A stretch of DNA of 44,173 nucleotides from a virus: the IMG/VR virus record IMGVR_UViG_3300025889_000220, positions 1 through 44,173 of that record, one strand, 5' to 3'. Shown here one piece after another: positions 1 to 8,723 of this stretch. The notes under the pieces were generated by a model. That model was not told the origin of the DNA. It ran no database searches and saw only the letters and a program-made list of their open reading frames with translations. Position 1 is the stretch's first letter. Each line of letters begins with the position of its first letter. Made by a program: the position numbers and the translations under genes.

Positions 1-197
1 GCAAATGGCTGCCATCGACTAGCAGGGACATTGTTCATTGCGTTAGTTGTGAAAACGAGGTGGATACCCCGGAAGAGATTGCTTCTTACCCCGATGGAAA
101 CTGCCCTCAGTGCGGTTCTTCATGGACGGGCGGGGAAAAGAGAAGTACAATGATACAGGTAACTATGCCTGAAAGTATCACTGGTGGAGCGGGGTAA
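1..197 (+). CDS. C-terminal end of a zinc-ribbon protein (partial)
   Basis: An open frame enters from the left edge (codons in frame from base 3) and stops at TAA 195-197, which overlaps the next ATG as TAATG. The roughly 64 visible residues contain two CxxC pairs, CVSC and CPQC, about 20 residues apart and followed by GSSW. This is the layout of a small zinc ribbon. The start and any upstream domains lie outside the window. It precedes structural genes, so it is probably a late gene, but nothing visible gives a specific function. Confidence 0.7.
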   Translation, partial: KWLPSTSRDIVHCVSCENEVDTPEEIASYPDGNCPQCGSSWTGGEKRSTMIQVTMPESITGGAG

Positions 198-2026
198 TGG
201 CAGAAGCAGTCGAAAAAATTGAAGAGTTGACCGTTCCAGAGGGTGGTATTGGTGATTTCGTCATGGAAGATGACGAAATTGAAGAAGTATACGGTGAAAA
301 ATCCTCTGATTACGGTGACGAAGGTATTGCTCAGTTCCCTGCTTTAGCGGAACGAATGGCTAAATATGGCCGCAATGAAGACAATATGTTGGCTCACGTT
401 GCAGAAGGTGAGCTTATTATCCCCGCCCAGTTTCTGGCAGACCCTGCAATCAAGGAGCGCATTTTTGACATGCTCATTGAGCAGGGTGTCGAAAACCCCG
501 AAGCTTACGTTGTAGGTGCAGAAGCAAACGATATTAACCCGACTACTGGTCTGCCAGAGTTTTTCTTGAAGAAACTGTTCAAGAAGATCGTCAAGGCCGT
601 TAAGAAAGTGGTCAAGGCGGTTGTTAAGGTCGTTAAAAAGATTGCGCCAATTGTTCTTCCAATCGCAATGCCTTTCTTGCTACCTGCTTTGGGCCCAATG
701 TACGGAGCCGCGTTAGGTTCGGGTATTGGAACATTAATAGGTGGCGGAAGTCTTAAAGACGCATTGAAGTCTGCGCTTGTTGCCGGTGCGATTGGTGGTG
801 TAACAGCCGGATTTACTGGACCAAACCAAGGTGCAGGAAGTTTCTTCAAAAACATTGGAGACGCAGCAAATCCCGCAAGATTGACTCAAGGCTTCTCAAA
901 TTTAAGCGAAGGCTTAACGAGTGGTTCGTGGCAGGGCTTTAAAGATGCTATTGCTACACCGTTTGATCGCGGTGTCGTTGCACCTCCTGCGGGTAGTTCT
1001 ACTGGAACGACCAAAATTATCGAATCGGGTGACACGTTGAGCGAGATTGCTGCTCAAAACAACACTACTGTTGACGCGTTGCTAGAAGCTAATCCGAATA
1101 TTACTGATCCAAACAAGATTTATGCTGGGTCTGAAATAAACATACCTTCAACGACTACAGCGCCTGCTGCTGGTGATGCTGGTGGTGCTGGTGGTGCTGG
1201 TGATGCTGGTGGTGCTGGTGCTGGTGGTGGCACTGGCGGCACTGGTGGTGCCACAGCAGAACGCGGAATCCTCGAAAAAACGGGTGATTACATGTTCCGC
1301 GGCGGTCAAACACCTCTGGAAGTCGAAGCAGCAAAACAAGCAGCAGGTCAATCTTACCTGTCAGAGATGGCAGCGTCTGGTATCACACCTACAGAAGCAG
1401 GCTTGAGAGCTGCGCAAGCCGCAGCAGGCCCCGGTATGCTGGCACGTTTTGGACCAACCGCAGCAGTTGGCGCTCTTACGATGGGCGCAACCGGCATGTT
1501 CGACGTGCCGCAGCCTGAACAGGCAAACTTTATCGACTACAACCCAGACGGTACTCCAGTTACGGGTGCCGATTTGATTGCTCAAGACCCCGGTAAATAC
1601 CTCGTAAAAGACCTTGGATCACAGGTTCTGAACGAAGAAACGGGAGAATACGAGCCTAGAGAAACCACGGACATGGCTATTATGCAAAGCGACCTTGATC
1701 CTTATGTCGCACCAGAAATTCAGCCATTTGTTCCAAGCAGAGCATTCGTTAATGACGCTGGATACTTGATGTCCAGCACTCCCGGCGGCCCGTTTGCACG
1801 TCCCTTGGCGGCAGCGGCTGGCGGAGCTATTTTCCCGCGCCGCAATGGCGGCATTATGCCTAATGAAGGTATCCCCGGACAGGATAGCGTTAGAGCCATG
1901 TTAATGCCCGGTGAGTTCGTAATGACCACCGATGCAGTACGTGGTGCTGGAAATGGAAACCTTAATAATGGCATCAAGAACATGTACTCAGTCATGAGAA
2001 GTCTTGAAGCCCGCGGGAGGGCATAA
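197..2026 (+). CDS. LysM-domain virion protein with cationic helix and glycine-rich hydrophobic segment
   Basis: This 609-residue protein starts at an ATG sharing one base with the upstream stop. Residues 60-82 (LAHVAEGELIIP) and the C-terminus (MLMPGEFVMTTDAVRGAG) carry the PGE-type phrase often seen in phage tail or tape-measure-like proteins. Residues 122-149 are a Lys/Val/Ala amphipathic stretch with almost no acidic residues. It runs into a hydrophobic, Gly-rich segment at about 150-206. A LysM peptidoglycan-binding domain (ESGDTLSEIAA... to INIP) spans about 273-318, followed by a Gly/Ala linker at 324-353. The combination suggests an ejected or tail-tip protein that binds peptidoglycan and touches membrane. 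The LysM call is firm; the ejection role is inferred. Confidence 0.75.
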   Translation: MAEAVEKIEELTVPEGGIGDFVMEDDEIEEVYGEKSSDYGDEGIAQFPALAERMAKYGRNEDNMLAHVAEGELIIPAQFLADPAIKERIFDMLIEQGVENPEAYVVGAEANDINPTTGLPEFFLKKLFKKIVKAVKKVVKAVVKVVKKIAPIVLPIAMPFLLPALGPMYGAALGSGIGTLIGGGSLKDALKSALVAGAIGGVTAGFTGPNQGAGSFFKNIGDAANPARLTQGFSNLSEGLTSGSWQGFKDAIATPFDRGVVAPPAGSSTGTTKIIESGDTLSEIAAQNNTTVDALLEANPNITDPNKIYAGSEINIPSTTTAPAAGDAGGAGGAGDAGGAGAGGGTGGTGGATAERGILEKTGDYMFRGGQTPLEVEAAKQAAGQSYLSEMAASGITPTEAGLRAAQAAAGPGMLARFGPTAAVGALTMGATGMFDVPQPEQANFIDYNPDGTPVTGADLIAQDPGKYLVKDLGSQVLNEETGEYEPRETTDMAIMQSDLDPYVAPEIQPFVPSRAFVNDAGYLMSSTPGGPFARPLAAAAGGAIFPRRNGGIMPNEGIPGQDSVRAMLMPGEFVMTTDAVRGAGNGNLNNGIKNMYSVMRSLEARGRA

Positions 2027-2031
2027 GCGAT

Positions 2032-5000
2032 ATGGCTGAAGAAACAACCAGTATTGTCCGCGAAGCCCCGGAAATTGAGGCCTATAAGCTAGGCCTACTT
2101 TCTTCCGCAAAAGCTCTCGCAGACCAAGGGATAGAAATACCGCCATATATGGTGGCGGATATGACTGCTGCCCAGCTTACAGCAAGAGACATAGCTGAAG
2201 CGGGCATTGGTGGTTATCAACCTTATTTACAAGAAGCCGGTTACACCCTTGGTGATGCGCAACAAGCCATTGGGGCGACCATGGCTGGCGCTTTGCCTTA
2301 TCAACAAGATGCGGCAGCAGCGATGCAGGCCGGTCTTACAAACATTGCCCCTCAAGTAGAAGCCGCTCAAACCGGTATTACCGGAGGCATTGACTACGGC
2401 GCTGGAGCTACCGAAACAGCTACTAGCGCAATGAGTGACGCCGCCACAGGCGCACGTTTAGCGGCTACTGGCGGTCAAAATGCTTTAGGTACGGCAGCAA
2501 GCCGTATTCCGGGGATTTTAGAAGGTACGCAGACTGGAATGCAGTCTGCCTTGAACCAAGCTGCCGGAGCGGTAGAAACCGCAGGTCAAACAACTGCCTA
2601 TGACAATTTGGCAGCGCAACTAGCTGGCGAACAGGGGGCCACGGCCCAAGCACGAGCCCAAGCGGCTGCCGCTCAACAGGCTGGATATGACGCCGCAACA
2701 GGCGCACAAGCCGGACTTGCAAACGCGGCCCAACAAGCTACTGACGTAGCAGGTACTGGCATTGCTGGTTTAAACACCGCTGCTCAAAACGCTTTAAATG
2801 CTCGTAATATTGCAAACGCATTAGGCACCAATATTGAAAACGTTATTGGGGCTGCTCAAACAACCGCGTCAAACGCAGGAACCGCACTAGGACAAGCGGC
2901 TCAAAATGCACAAACCGCAGCAGGCGCTGCTGGTTTAGGTGCTCTGGGTTCTGCGGGTGCAAGCGCACAAGACAGTGCTGCTGCCATACAGGCGGCCCGT
3001 AACGCTGTTGCGGGAGCAGGCGAGAGACTAGCCGCCGCCGGACAAGGCGGATTAGGCGCAGCCGATGCTGCGAGTGCAGGTACTCTTCAGGCTATTAATC
3101 AAGCCCGTGGGATCGCTGGCGCAGGAGCAGATGCTCTAGCTGCCTCTGGTTTAGCGGGTGCAAATGCCGCAAATGTGGCTGCCCTGAATGCTCGTACCGG
3201 CGCTGCCGGAACTGGCGCAGGTCTAGCAGGCGTAAGTGACGCTGCACGTGCCGCGGCACAAGCTACTGGCACGGGTGTAGGCGGTGCGACTGACGCAGCG
3301 CGGCTCGCGGCCCTCCAAACAACGCAAGGTATTACAGGCACAAACGAAGCCGCACGTGCCGCCGCGCAACAAGGTATTGCTGGATTAGCTGGCGCTACTA
3401 CAGGTGCGCGTCAAACTGCAACTGGCGCATTAAGTGATTTATCAGGCGTTTCAGACGCTGCTCGTCAAGCAGCAGCAACGTCTGGAGCTGGTGGTATTGG
3501 TGCATACGAATCCGCAATGGGCGGTATTGGCGATGTAACCGCGGCTGCTCGTAACGTCGCTGCACAAGCAGGCACAGGTGGAAGAACCGCAGCACAACAA
3601 GCGGCTCTGGATACTCAAGGCGCTATTACTGGCGCTCGTGGTGTAGCGGGTCAAGCCGCCACTGGAGCCCAAGGTATCGCTGATTTAGCCCGCACGGGCG
3701 GAGCCGGTGCATACCAAAGTGCGTTGGCAGGCAGTCAGCAAGCGGTTCAAGGCGCTCGTGGTATTACTGGTCAGGCCGCGCAGGCTTTACAACAGGCTGG
3801 GGCCCTCGGAACACAGACTGCTCAACAAGGCATTGCCGGGTTAGCCGGTACGACCGGTATGTTTGATCCGGCTTCTACTGGTTCGTTTATGAACCAATAC
3901 GAAGATGCCGCAGTTCAACAAGCTCTGGCTGATATTGCCAGAGCTGGACAAATTCAAGGTAATCAACTGGCCTCACAAGCGGTTGGTGCCGGAGCCTTTG
4001 GTGGCTCACGTCAAGCCGTTGCAGAAGCAGAGCTTGCACGTAACATTCTCGAACAACAAGGCCGTACTGCCGCAGGAATGCGTCAGGCTGGCTATGAAAG
4101 TGCCGCACAACGCGCACAACAAGCCTTTGAAGCGCAGCAAGGCCGTGCCCAACAAGCGGCACAGCTTACCGGCGCTTTGGGTGCGCAAGGCTCGCAAGCA
4201 GGACTTCAAGCAGCTCAAGCGGCGGGCCAACTCGGTCTGTCCGCAGAGCAATTGGCGGCAGCTCAAGCTGGCCAGTTAGGTCAGCTTGGCATGTCCGCGG
4301 AACAGTTAGCTGCTCAAACAGGTCTTTCCGCCGAACAACTAGCCGCACAATTCGGCATGTCGGCGGAGGAATTAGCTGCACGGACCGCGCAACAGCAAGG
4401 ACAACTTGGTCTATCCGCCGAACAATTGGCGGCTCAGACAGGTATGTCCGCAGAGCAATTGGCTCAAGCAGGCTTGCTACAAGGCGGCCAGCTTGGTCTT
4501 TCAGCTTACGGTCAAGCGGGACAACAGGCGCTTTCTGCCGAACAAATTGCTGCACAAAACGCAGCACAAGCACGTCAAATGGGTTTGTCGGCAGAGCAGT
4601 TAGCTGCACAAAACGCGGCACAAGCGGGCCAGTTGGGCATGAGTGCCGAACAGTTGGCTCAAGCCGGTCTATTGCAGGCTGGTCAGCAACGTCTCAGTGC
4701 AGAGCAATTAGCGCAGGCTGGATCGTTGGGCGCTGGACAACAAGCGTTGTCCGCAGAACAGCTCGCCGCATCAAACCTTTCTCAGGCAGGACAACTGGGT
4801 CAATCGGCAGAACAGCTTGCCGGTCAGCTTGGTATGTCGGCTGCGCAACTTCAGGGCCAGCTTGCACAACAAGCGGCTCAGATGGGTATTTCTACCGAAC
4901 AACTTGCCGGTCAGCTCCTACAGCAACAAGCGCAAACAGGCCTTTCCGCAAATCAATTATTGGCTCAAACCGGTCAGCAAGCTGGTCAGTTAGGGCTTTC

Positions 5001-6072
5001 CGCAGAGCAATTGGCAGCGCAAACCGCGCAACAGCAAGCCCAGACAGGTATTGCCGCCAACCAACTTGCGGGACAATTAGGCATCAGTGCCTCGCAGCTT
5101 GAAGGTCAATTGGCCGGTCAGGCTGCACAACTGGGCATGTCAGCAGAACAGCTCGCTGGACAACTCCTCAACCAGCAAGCACAAACTGGCATGTCCGCCG
5201 AACAACTTATTACGCAAAGCGGAATGCAATCCGCGGCCCAAGGCGCTCAACTTGGTATGCAGGCTGCTCAGATGGGGCAGCAAGGCGCACAAATTGGGGG
5301 TCAGCTAGGTCTTCAAGCCGCTCAACAGGCAGGCACAATGGGTCTGTCTACTGAGCAACTTGCGTCTGCTAATGCGCAGGCGCTGTCTCAGACGGGTATG
5401 AATTTGCAGCAGCTTGCTTCACAAACCGGCTTGAGCGCAGCACAACTTGCTGGGCAACTTAATACTAACTTGGGTCAAATGGGCCTACAGGGTGTTAACC
5501 AAGAAGCAGATATTGCACAACGTGCGGCTCAATTGGGCATCAGCGCGGAGCAATTAGCCGGTCAGTTGGCAGGGCAGGCTGGAACGCTTGGACAGAATCA
5601 AGCAAATCTTGCGGTATCGGGCGCTCAAGCTGGCGGACAGCTAGGGTTGCAAGGTTCCGAAATGATGGGACGCTTGGGCGAAGGGATTGGCAACCTCGGT
5701 ACGCAGTACGGACAACTCAATCTACAACAAGGCGATGCTCTCAGTCAGCTCGCACTCCGCCAAGGCGCTCTTGGAGAGCTGTCACAACAGCTCAACCAGA
5801 AAGACGCTGGATTCTTGTTCGACATGGGCAAACAGTTCCAAGCACAAGATCAGGCGGTATTGGAAGCACAACGTCAAAGCGAAATGGCACAGCTTTACGA
5901 ACCATATCAGCGTGTCGGCTTCCTATCCGATATTTACAAGGGTGCGCCTACGAGCCAAATGGCAATATCCCAAACTTCCGGAGGTAATGTATCTCCGGCC
6001 CAATCCATTCTTGGCTTGGGTATAGCTGGCCTCTCCGCAGCGGCTGGCGCAAGCAAAGCGGGGTTATTTTAA
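2032..6072 (+). CDS. Giant Ala/Gln/Gly-rich repeat protein, probable virion fibre or tape-measure-like protein
   Basis: A 1346-residue protein of very low complexity. The first half is Ala/Gly-rich with imperfect AAR...AA units. The second half (about residues 733-1190) is built of LSAEQLA(A)Q units spaced mainly 11 or 18 residues apart. The pattern suits long alpha-helical coiled coil, since 11 is a hendecad and 18 is 7+11. A non-repetitive block near residues 605-700 and the last 100 residues may be attachment domains. It begins six bases after the LysM gene, with a GGGAGGG ribosome site, and ends TAATG into the next gene. It is placed among late virion genes. Whether it is a length-determining, internal or fibre protein cannot be told from sequence. 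Confidence 0.7.
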   Translation: MAEETTSIVREAPEIEAYKLGLLSSAKALADQGIEIPPYMVADMTAAQLTARDIAEAGIGGYQPYLQEAGYTLGDAQQAIGATMAGALPYQQDAAAAMQAGLTNIAPQVEAAQTGITGGIDYGAGATETATSAMSDAATGARLAATGGQNALGTAASRIPGILEGTQTGMQSALNQAAGAVETAGQTTAYDNLAAQLAGEQGATAQARAQAAAAQQAGYDAATGAQAGLANAAQQATDVAGTGIAGLNTAAQNALNARNIANALGTNIENVIGAAQTTASNAGTALGQAAQNAQTAAGAAGLGALGSAGASAQDSAAAIQAARNAVAGAGERLAAAGQGGLGAADAASAGTLQAINQARGIAGAGADALAASGLAGANAANVAALNARTGAAGTGAGLAGVSDAARAAAQATGTGVGGATDAARLAALQTTQGITGTNEAARAAAQQGIAGLAGATTGARQTATGALSDLSGVSDAARQAAATSGAGGIGAYESAMGGIGDVTAAARNVAAQAGTGGRTAAQQAALDTQGAITGARGVAGQAATGAQGIADLARTGGAGAYQSALAGSQQAVQGARGITGQAAQALQQAGALGTQTAQQGIAGLAGTTGMFDPASTGSFMNQYEDAAVQQALADIARAGQIQGNQLASQAVGAGAFGGSRQAVAEAELARNILEQQGRTAAGMRQAGYESAAQRAQQAFEAQQGRAQQAAQLTGALGAQGSQAGLQAAQAAGQLGLSAEQLAAAQAGQLGQLGMSAEQLAAQTGLSAEQLAAQFGMSAEELAARTAQQQGQLGLSAEQLAAQTGMSAEQLAQAGLLQGGQLGLSAYGQAGQQALSAEQIAAQNAAQARQMGLSAEQLAAQNAAQAGQLGMSAEQLAQAGLLQAGQQRLSAEQLAQAGSLGAGQQALSAEQLAASNLSQAGQLGQSAEQLAGQLGMSAAQLQGQLAQQAAQMGISTEQLAGQLLQQQAQTGLSANQLLAQTGQQAGQLGLSAEQLAAQTAQQQAQTGIAANQLAGQLGISASQLEGQLAGQAAQLGMSAEQLAGQLLNQQAQTGMSAEQLITQSGMQSAAQGAQLGMQAAQMGQQGAQIGGQLGLQAAQQAGTMGLSTEQLASANAQALSQTGMNLQQLASQTGLSAAQLAGQLNTNLGQMGLQGVNQEADIAQRAAQLGISAEQLAGQLAGQAGTLGQNQANLAVSGAQAGGQLGLQGSEMMGRLGEGIGNLGTQYGQLNLQQGDALSQLALRQGALGELSQQLNQKDAGFLFDMGKQFQAQDQAVLEAQRQSEMAQLYEPYQRVGFLSDIYKGAPTSQMAISQTSGGNVSPAQSILGLGIAGLSAAAGASKAGLF
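4231..5590 (+). repeat. Coding repeat array of LSAEQLA units
   Basis: Inside the 1346-residue protein about twenty or more degenerate copies of a unit encoding L/M-S-A-E-Q-L-A recur. The spacing is 33 or 54 bp for most neighbouring copies. Synonymous codons vary between copies, so the array is old and kept at protein level rather than being a fresh DNA duplication. Confidence 0.8.
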
Positions 6073-8714
6073 TGAATAGAAGTGTAATGGACCGACAAAT
6101 GTTCCGTAATGGCGGCGTTGTCAGAATGCAGGAAGGGGGAATGGCACCTATGATGCCTTCTGCCTCTCCTACCATTCCGTCAATGCCTGTTGATCCGAAC
6201 AGCGTTGATTTACCACAAGCTGCACAATATGCGATGCAGAGTGGTATTGATCCTCAAGCAATAGAAAGCATGTTAGGTCAATATGCTTCGCAAATGCAGG
6301 ATTTGGATAATGCCGAAGACTACGAAACCGTAATAAACGGTATTCGAGGTGACGATCTACCGATTGAGGCTCGCTATCAGGAATTGGCACAGATAGTGGG
6401 CCCGGAAGATTCACAGGCCACCCCGGAATCAGTGCTTGCACTTGTTCAGCCTGTAATGCTGATGGCCGCGGTAGACCAAGGTATTGGTGGTCTAGCACAA
6501 GATCAAATGGCCGCACCGGTAGAAGGTGCGATGGCCGAAGGGATTATGTCAACCGTAGACATGGGTGCAGCGGAGGCTCCCAATCCCGTAAATTTTAACC
6601 AAGGGGGTCCGGTTCAATACATGGCTGCGGGTGGGCCCCCGTCACGTCAGCAGGCATTATTTGATGAACAAAGAGAGCTTTACAGACAGTTAATTGATCC
6701 TGCGCAACAAGCCAATCAATTACAAGAACAGAAAGACATGACTCAAGCGCAAATGCTTTTTGATATTGCGCAGGGTGGTCTTTTGTTCGCGTCAGGGGCG
6801 GGTAAACCCGGCGCTACGCCAGCGGAACAGCTTGCGGCCTCTTTTGTGCAGCCGCTTGGGAACATTGGAGCCCGTGCGGGTGAGTTCCAAAAATATAAAG
6901 ACGCACAAGCCAAGGAAAACAGAGCCCTTGATTTAGCGGCATTGCAGAGTTCCGGCAGCTTGTATGCCGCCGAACGTCAAGCAGAACTAACGGCTGCCGG
7001 TAAAGACCTCGGAGACTCTTATCGCATTCAAATCCGCGAAACTGACGCGGACGGCAACGAAATTCTGAAGGACTACGGATCGCGGCCCTTGAACCGTGGT
7101 GATTTACAATCTTTGGAAGCAGAGTTCGGTAAAGGCAATATTGTTATTACGCCTATAGCCAAACCTTCTGGTTCACCACAGAGCGCAGAAAACTTTATTT
7201 TGCGCGACGGTAGTTCTATTGCAGCTATTCCCGGCACAGCGCGTTACGTCGCCCTAGTCGAACAAGGTGCTATGCGTCAAAACGCCTATAGCCCAGACAT
7301 GATAATGAAACGAGACCAAGTGACGTTGAACATGGACATCACTATAGGTAATCGTAATTATCCTGCGGGTTCTTCTCCTAATTTCTCGCAAGCCGAACTT
7401 AACGCCATTGCACAAACGTATGGTGCAGATGCTTACAGAGAATACGAAGCCCCAATCAACGATAGAGATTATTGGGATAAGTTCCGCATGACCAAGGCGC
7501 AGTTTGATGCGTTACCTGCATCTGATCGTCAATTTTTGCAAGGATTGCCGGTCCTTACCGACCGCGATTACTTCACTAAATTTGGCATGACCAAAGACAA
7601 TTGGGATCAATTGGAGCTTTCTACGCGTAATCGCCTTCTTGGTGTTGCGCCTGAGTATGAGTTCCGCACCGTTGATACTGGCGGAAAAATAGACATTCTA
7701 CGGATTGACAAAAACGATCCAAATGCAGTGCCTGTCAGCATTTACGACACAGACAAAATACTCGAACCTGATTACATGGTTATCACAACCACCAACGCAG
7801 ACGGCGTTAGCACTCGTCAGCTTGTGGATGTCAATTCCACGGAAGGTCAAAATGCTATTGAAACAGCTTCCAATACACCTAATTTCACTCTTCAGAAAAT
7901 TGGTACGGAAAGCGTTACGCCTCGTGGCTTTTATGTTCCGGCTGATCCAGACAATGATGTTCAGTCTGGTGTTTACACCTCTTATGACGGTAGAACAGTT
8001 ACGATGCCGAATGGCACACAGTACACGATGCCTAGCAACGCGTTTGAAGTGTCTAGTACGACCGCTTACGAGGTTATGCGTAATGCTCGTATCTCGGCCA
8101 ACGCGCTGGAACAACTTAACCAGATGGACAATGACCTTGTTTCCGGCATGACCGACATGCAAGGCCAGCCTCTTTCAAGTCAAACGCAGCGACGAGTGCG
8201 CGACGCACTTCGAGAAGCACGAGAAGGTACAGGTTTCTGGTCTAAAGTGTACTCAGGCTTGGACGGTGTTCTTGGTGGTGTTATCAGCCCAGAATACTTT
8301 GGCGAAATGTTTGCCGACAACCAAGATTCGCGTCAATACATCGAAATGGTTCGTGTGTTTGGTCGATCTGCCTTGTCCGCATCGCCAAGGTTTGCGGTGG
8401 CCGATTTGGAAACAACGGCTCAGTTGTTCCCAGACGAAAGAGCCTTCTTCCGCAACCCTGTTTCGGAAGCGCGTAAACTTTCAAGACTTGCTGAAGAACT
8501 ACGGTCTGAAAAAGCCCGTATTCTTAGGCTGCAAGCGAGTGGTACGCCTCTGCCGTCAGATCAAGCCAGCACTCTCAGCCAGAAACTGTTTGAAATTGAC
8601 CGACTTGAAAAACTGCTTGGCCCAATCTTGACTCTATCTAATACTGCCAACCAAGGTAATATTCAAAGAGCCCAAGACTTGATGAATCAGGCGGCAACTG
8701 GAGCTGGAAATTAA
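6072..8714 (+). CDS. Large structural protein with two GG-tag motifs (880 aa)
   Basis: The ATG overlaps the previous stop (TAATG). Residues 12-23 read RNGGVVRMQEGG, and near residue 180 there is QGGPVQYMAAGG followed by a Gln-rich helical stretch. Both belong to a short tag shared by several proteins here. Around residues 460-520 two units of about 30 residues lie in tandem, each with DRDY(W/F)xKFxMTK. No enzyme motif was recognised. Position between the giant repeat protein and another large protein in a late operon suggests a virion or internal ejection protein. Confidence 0.65.
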   Translation: MNRSVMDRQMFRNGGVVRMQEGGMAPMMPSASPTIPSMPVDPNSVDLPQAAQYAMQSGIDPQAIESMLGQYASQMQDLDNAEDYETVINGIRGDDLPIEARYQELAQIVGPEDSQATPESVLALVQPVMLMAAVDQGIGGLAQDQMAAPVEGAMAEGIMSTVDMGAAEAPNPVNFNQGGPVQYMAAGGPPSRQQALFDEQRELYRQLIDPAQQANQLQEQKDMTQAQMLFDIAQGGLLFASGAGKPGATPAEQLAASFVQPLGNIGARAGEFQKYKDAQAKENRALDLAALQSSGSLYAAERQAELTAAGKDLGDSYRIQIRETDADGNEILKDYGSRPLNRGDLQSLEAEFGKGNIVITPIAKPSGSPQSAENFILRDGSSIAAIPGTARYVALVEQGAMRQNAYSPDMIMKRDQVTLNMDITIGNRNYPAGSSPNFSQAELNAIAQTYGADAYREYEAPINDRDYWDKFRMTKAQFDALPASDRQFLQGLPVLTDRDYFTKFGMTKDNWDQLELSTRNRLLGVAPEYEFRTVDTGGKIDILRIDKNDPNAVPVSIYDTDKILEPDYMVITTTNADGVSTRQLVDVNSTEGQNAIETASNTPNFTLQKIGTESVTPRGFYVPADPDNDVQSGVYTSYDGRTVTMPNGTQYTMPSNAFEVSSTTAYEVMRNARISANALEQLNQMDNDLVSGMTDMQGQPLSSQTQRRVRDALREAREGTGFWSKVYSGLDGVLGGVISPEYFGEMFADNQDSRQYIEMVRVFGRSALSASPRFAVADLETTAQLFPDERAFFRNPVSEARKLSRLAEELRSEKARILRLQASGTPLPSDQASTLSQKLFEIDRLEKLLGPILTLSNTANQGNIQRAQDLMNQAATGAGN

Positions 8715-8723
8715 GAGGTAGCA

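Noticed and set aside
7705-8151. Overlapping frames on both strands inside the 880-residue gene.
   Set aside because: Shadows of the real gene; Leu/Arg-rich random text.
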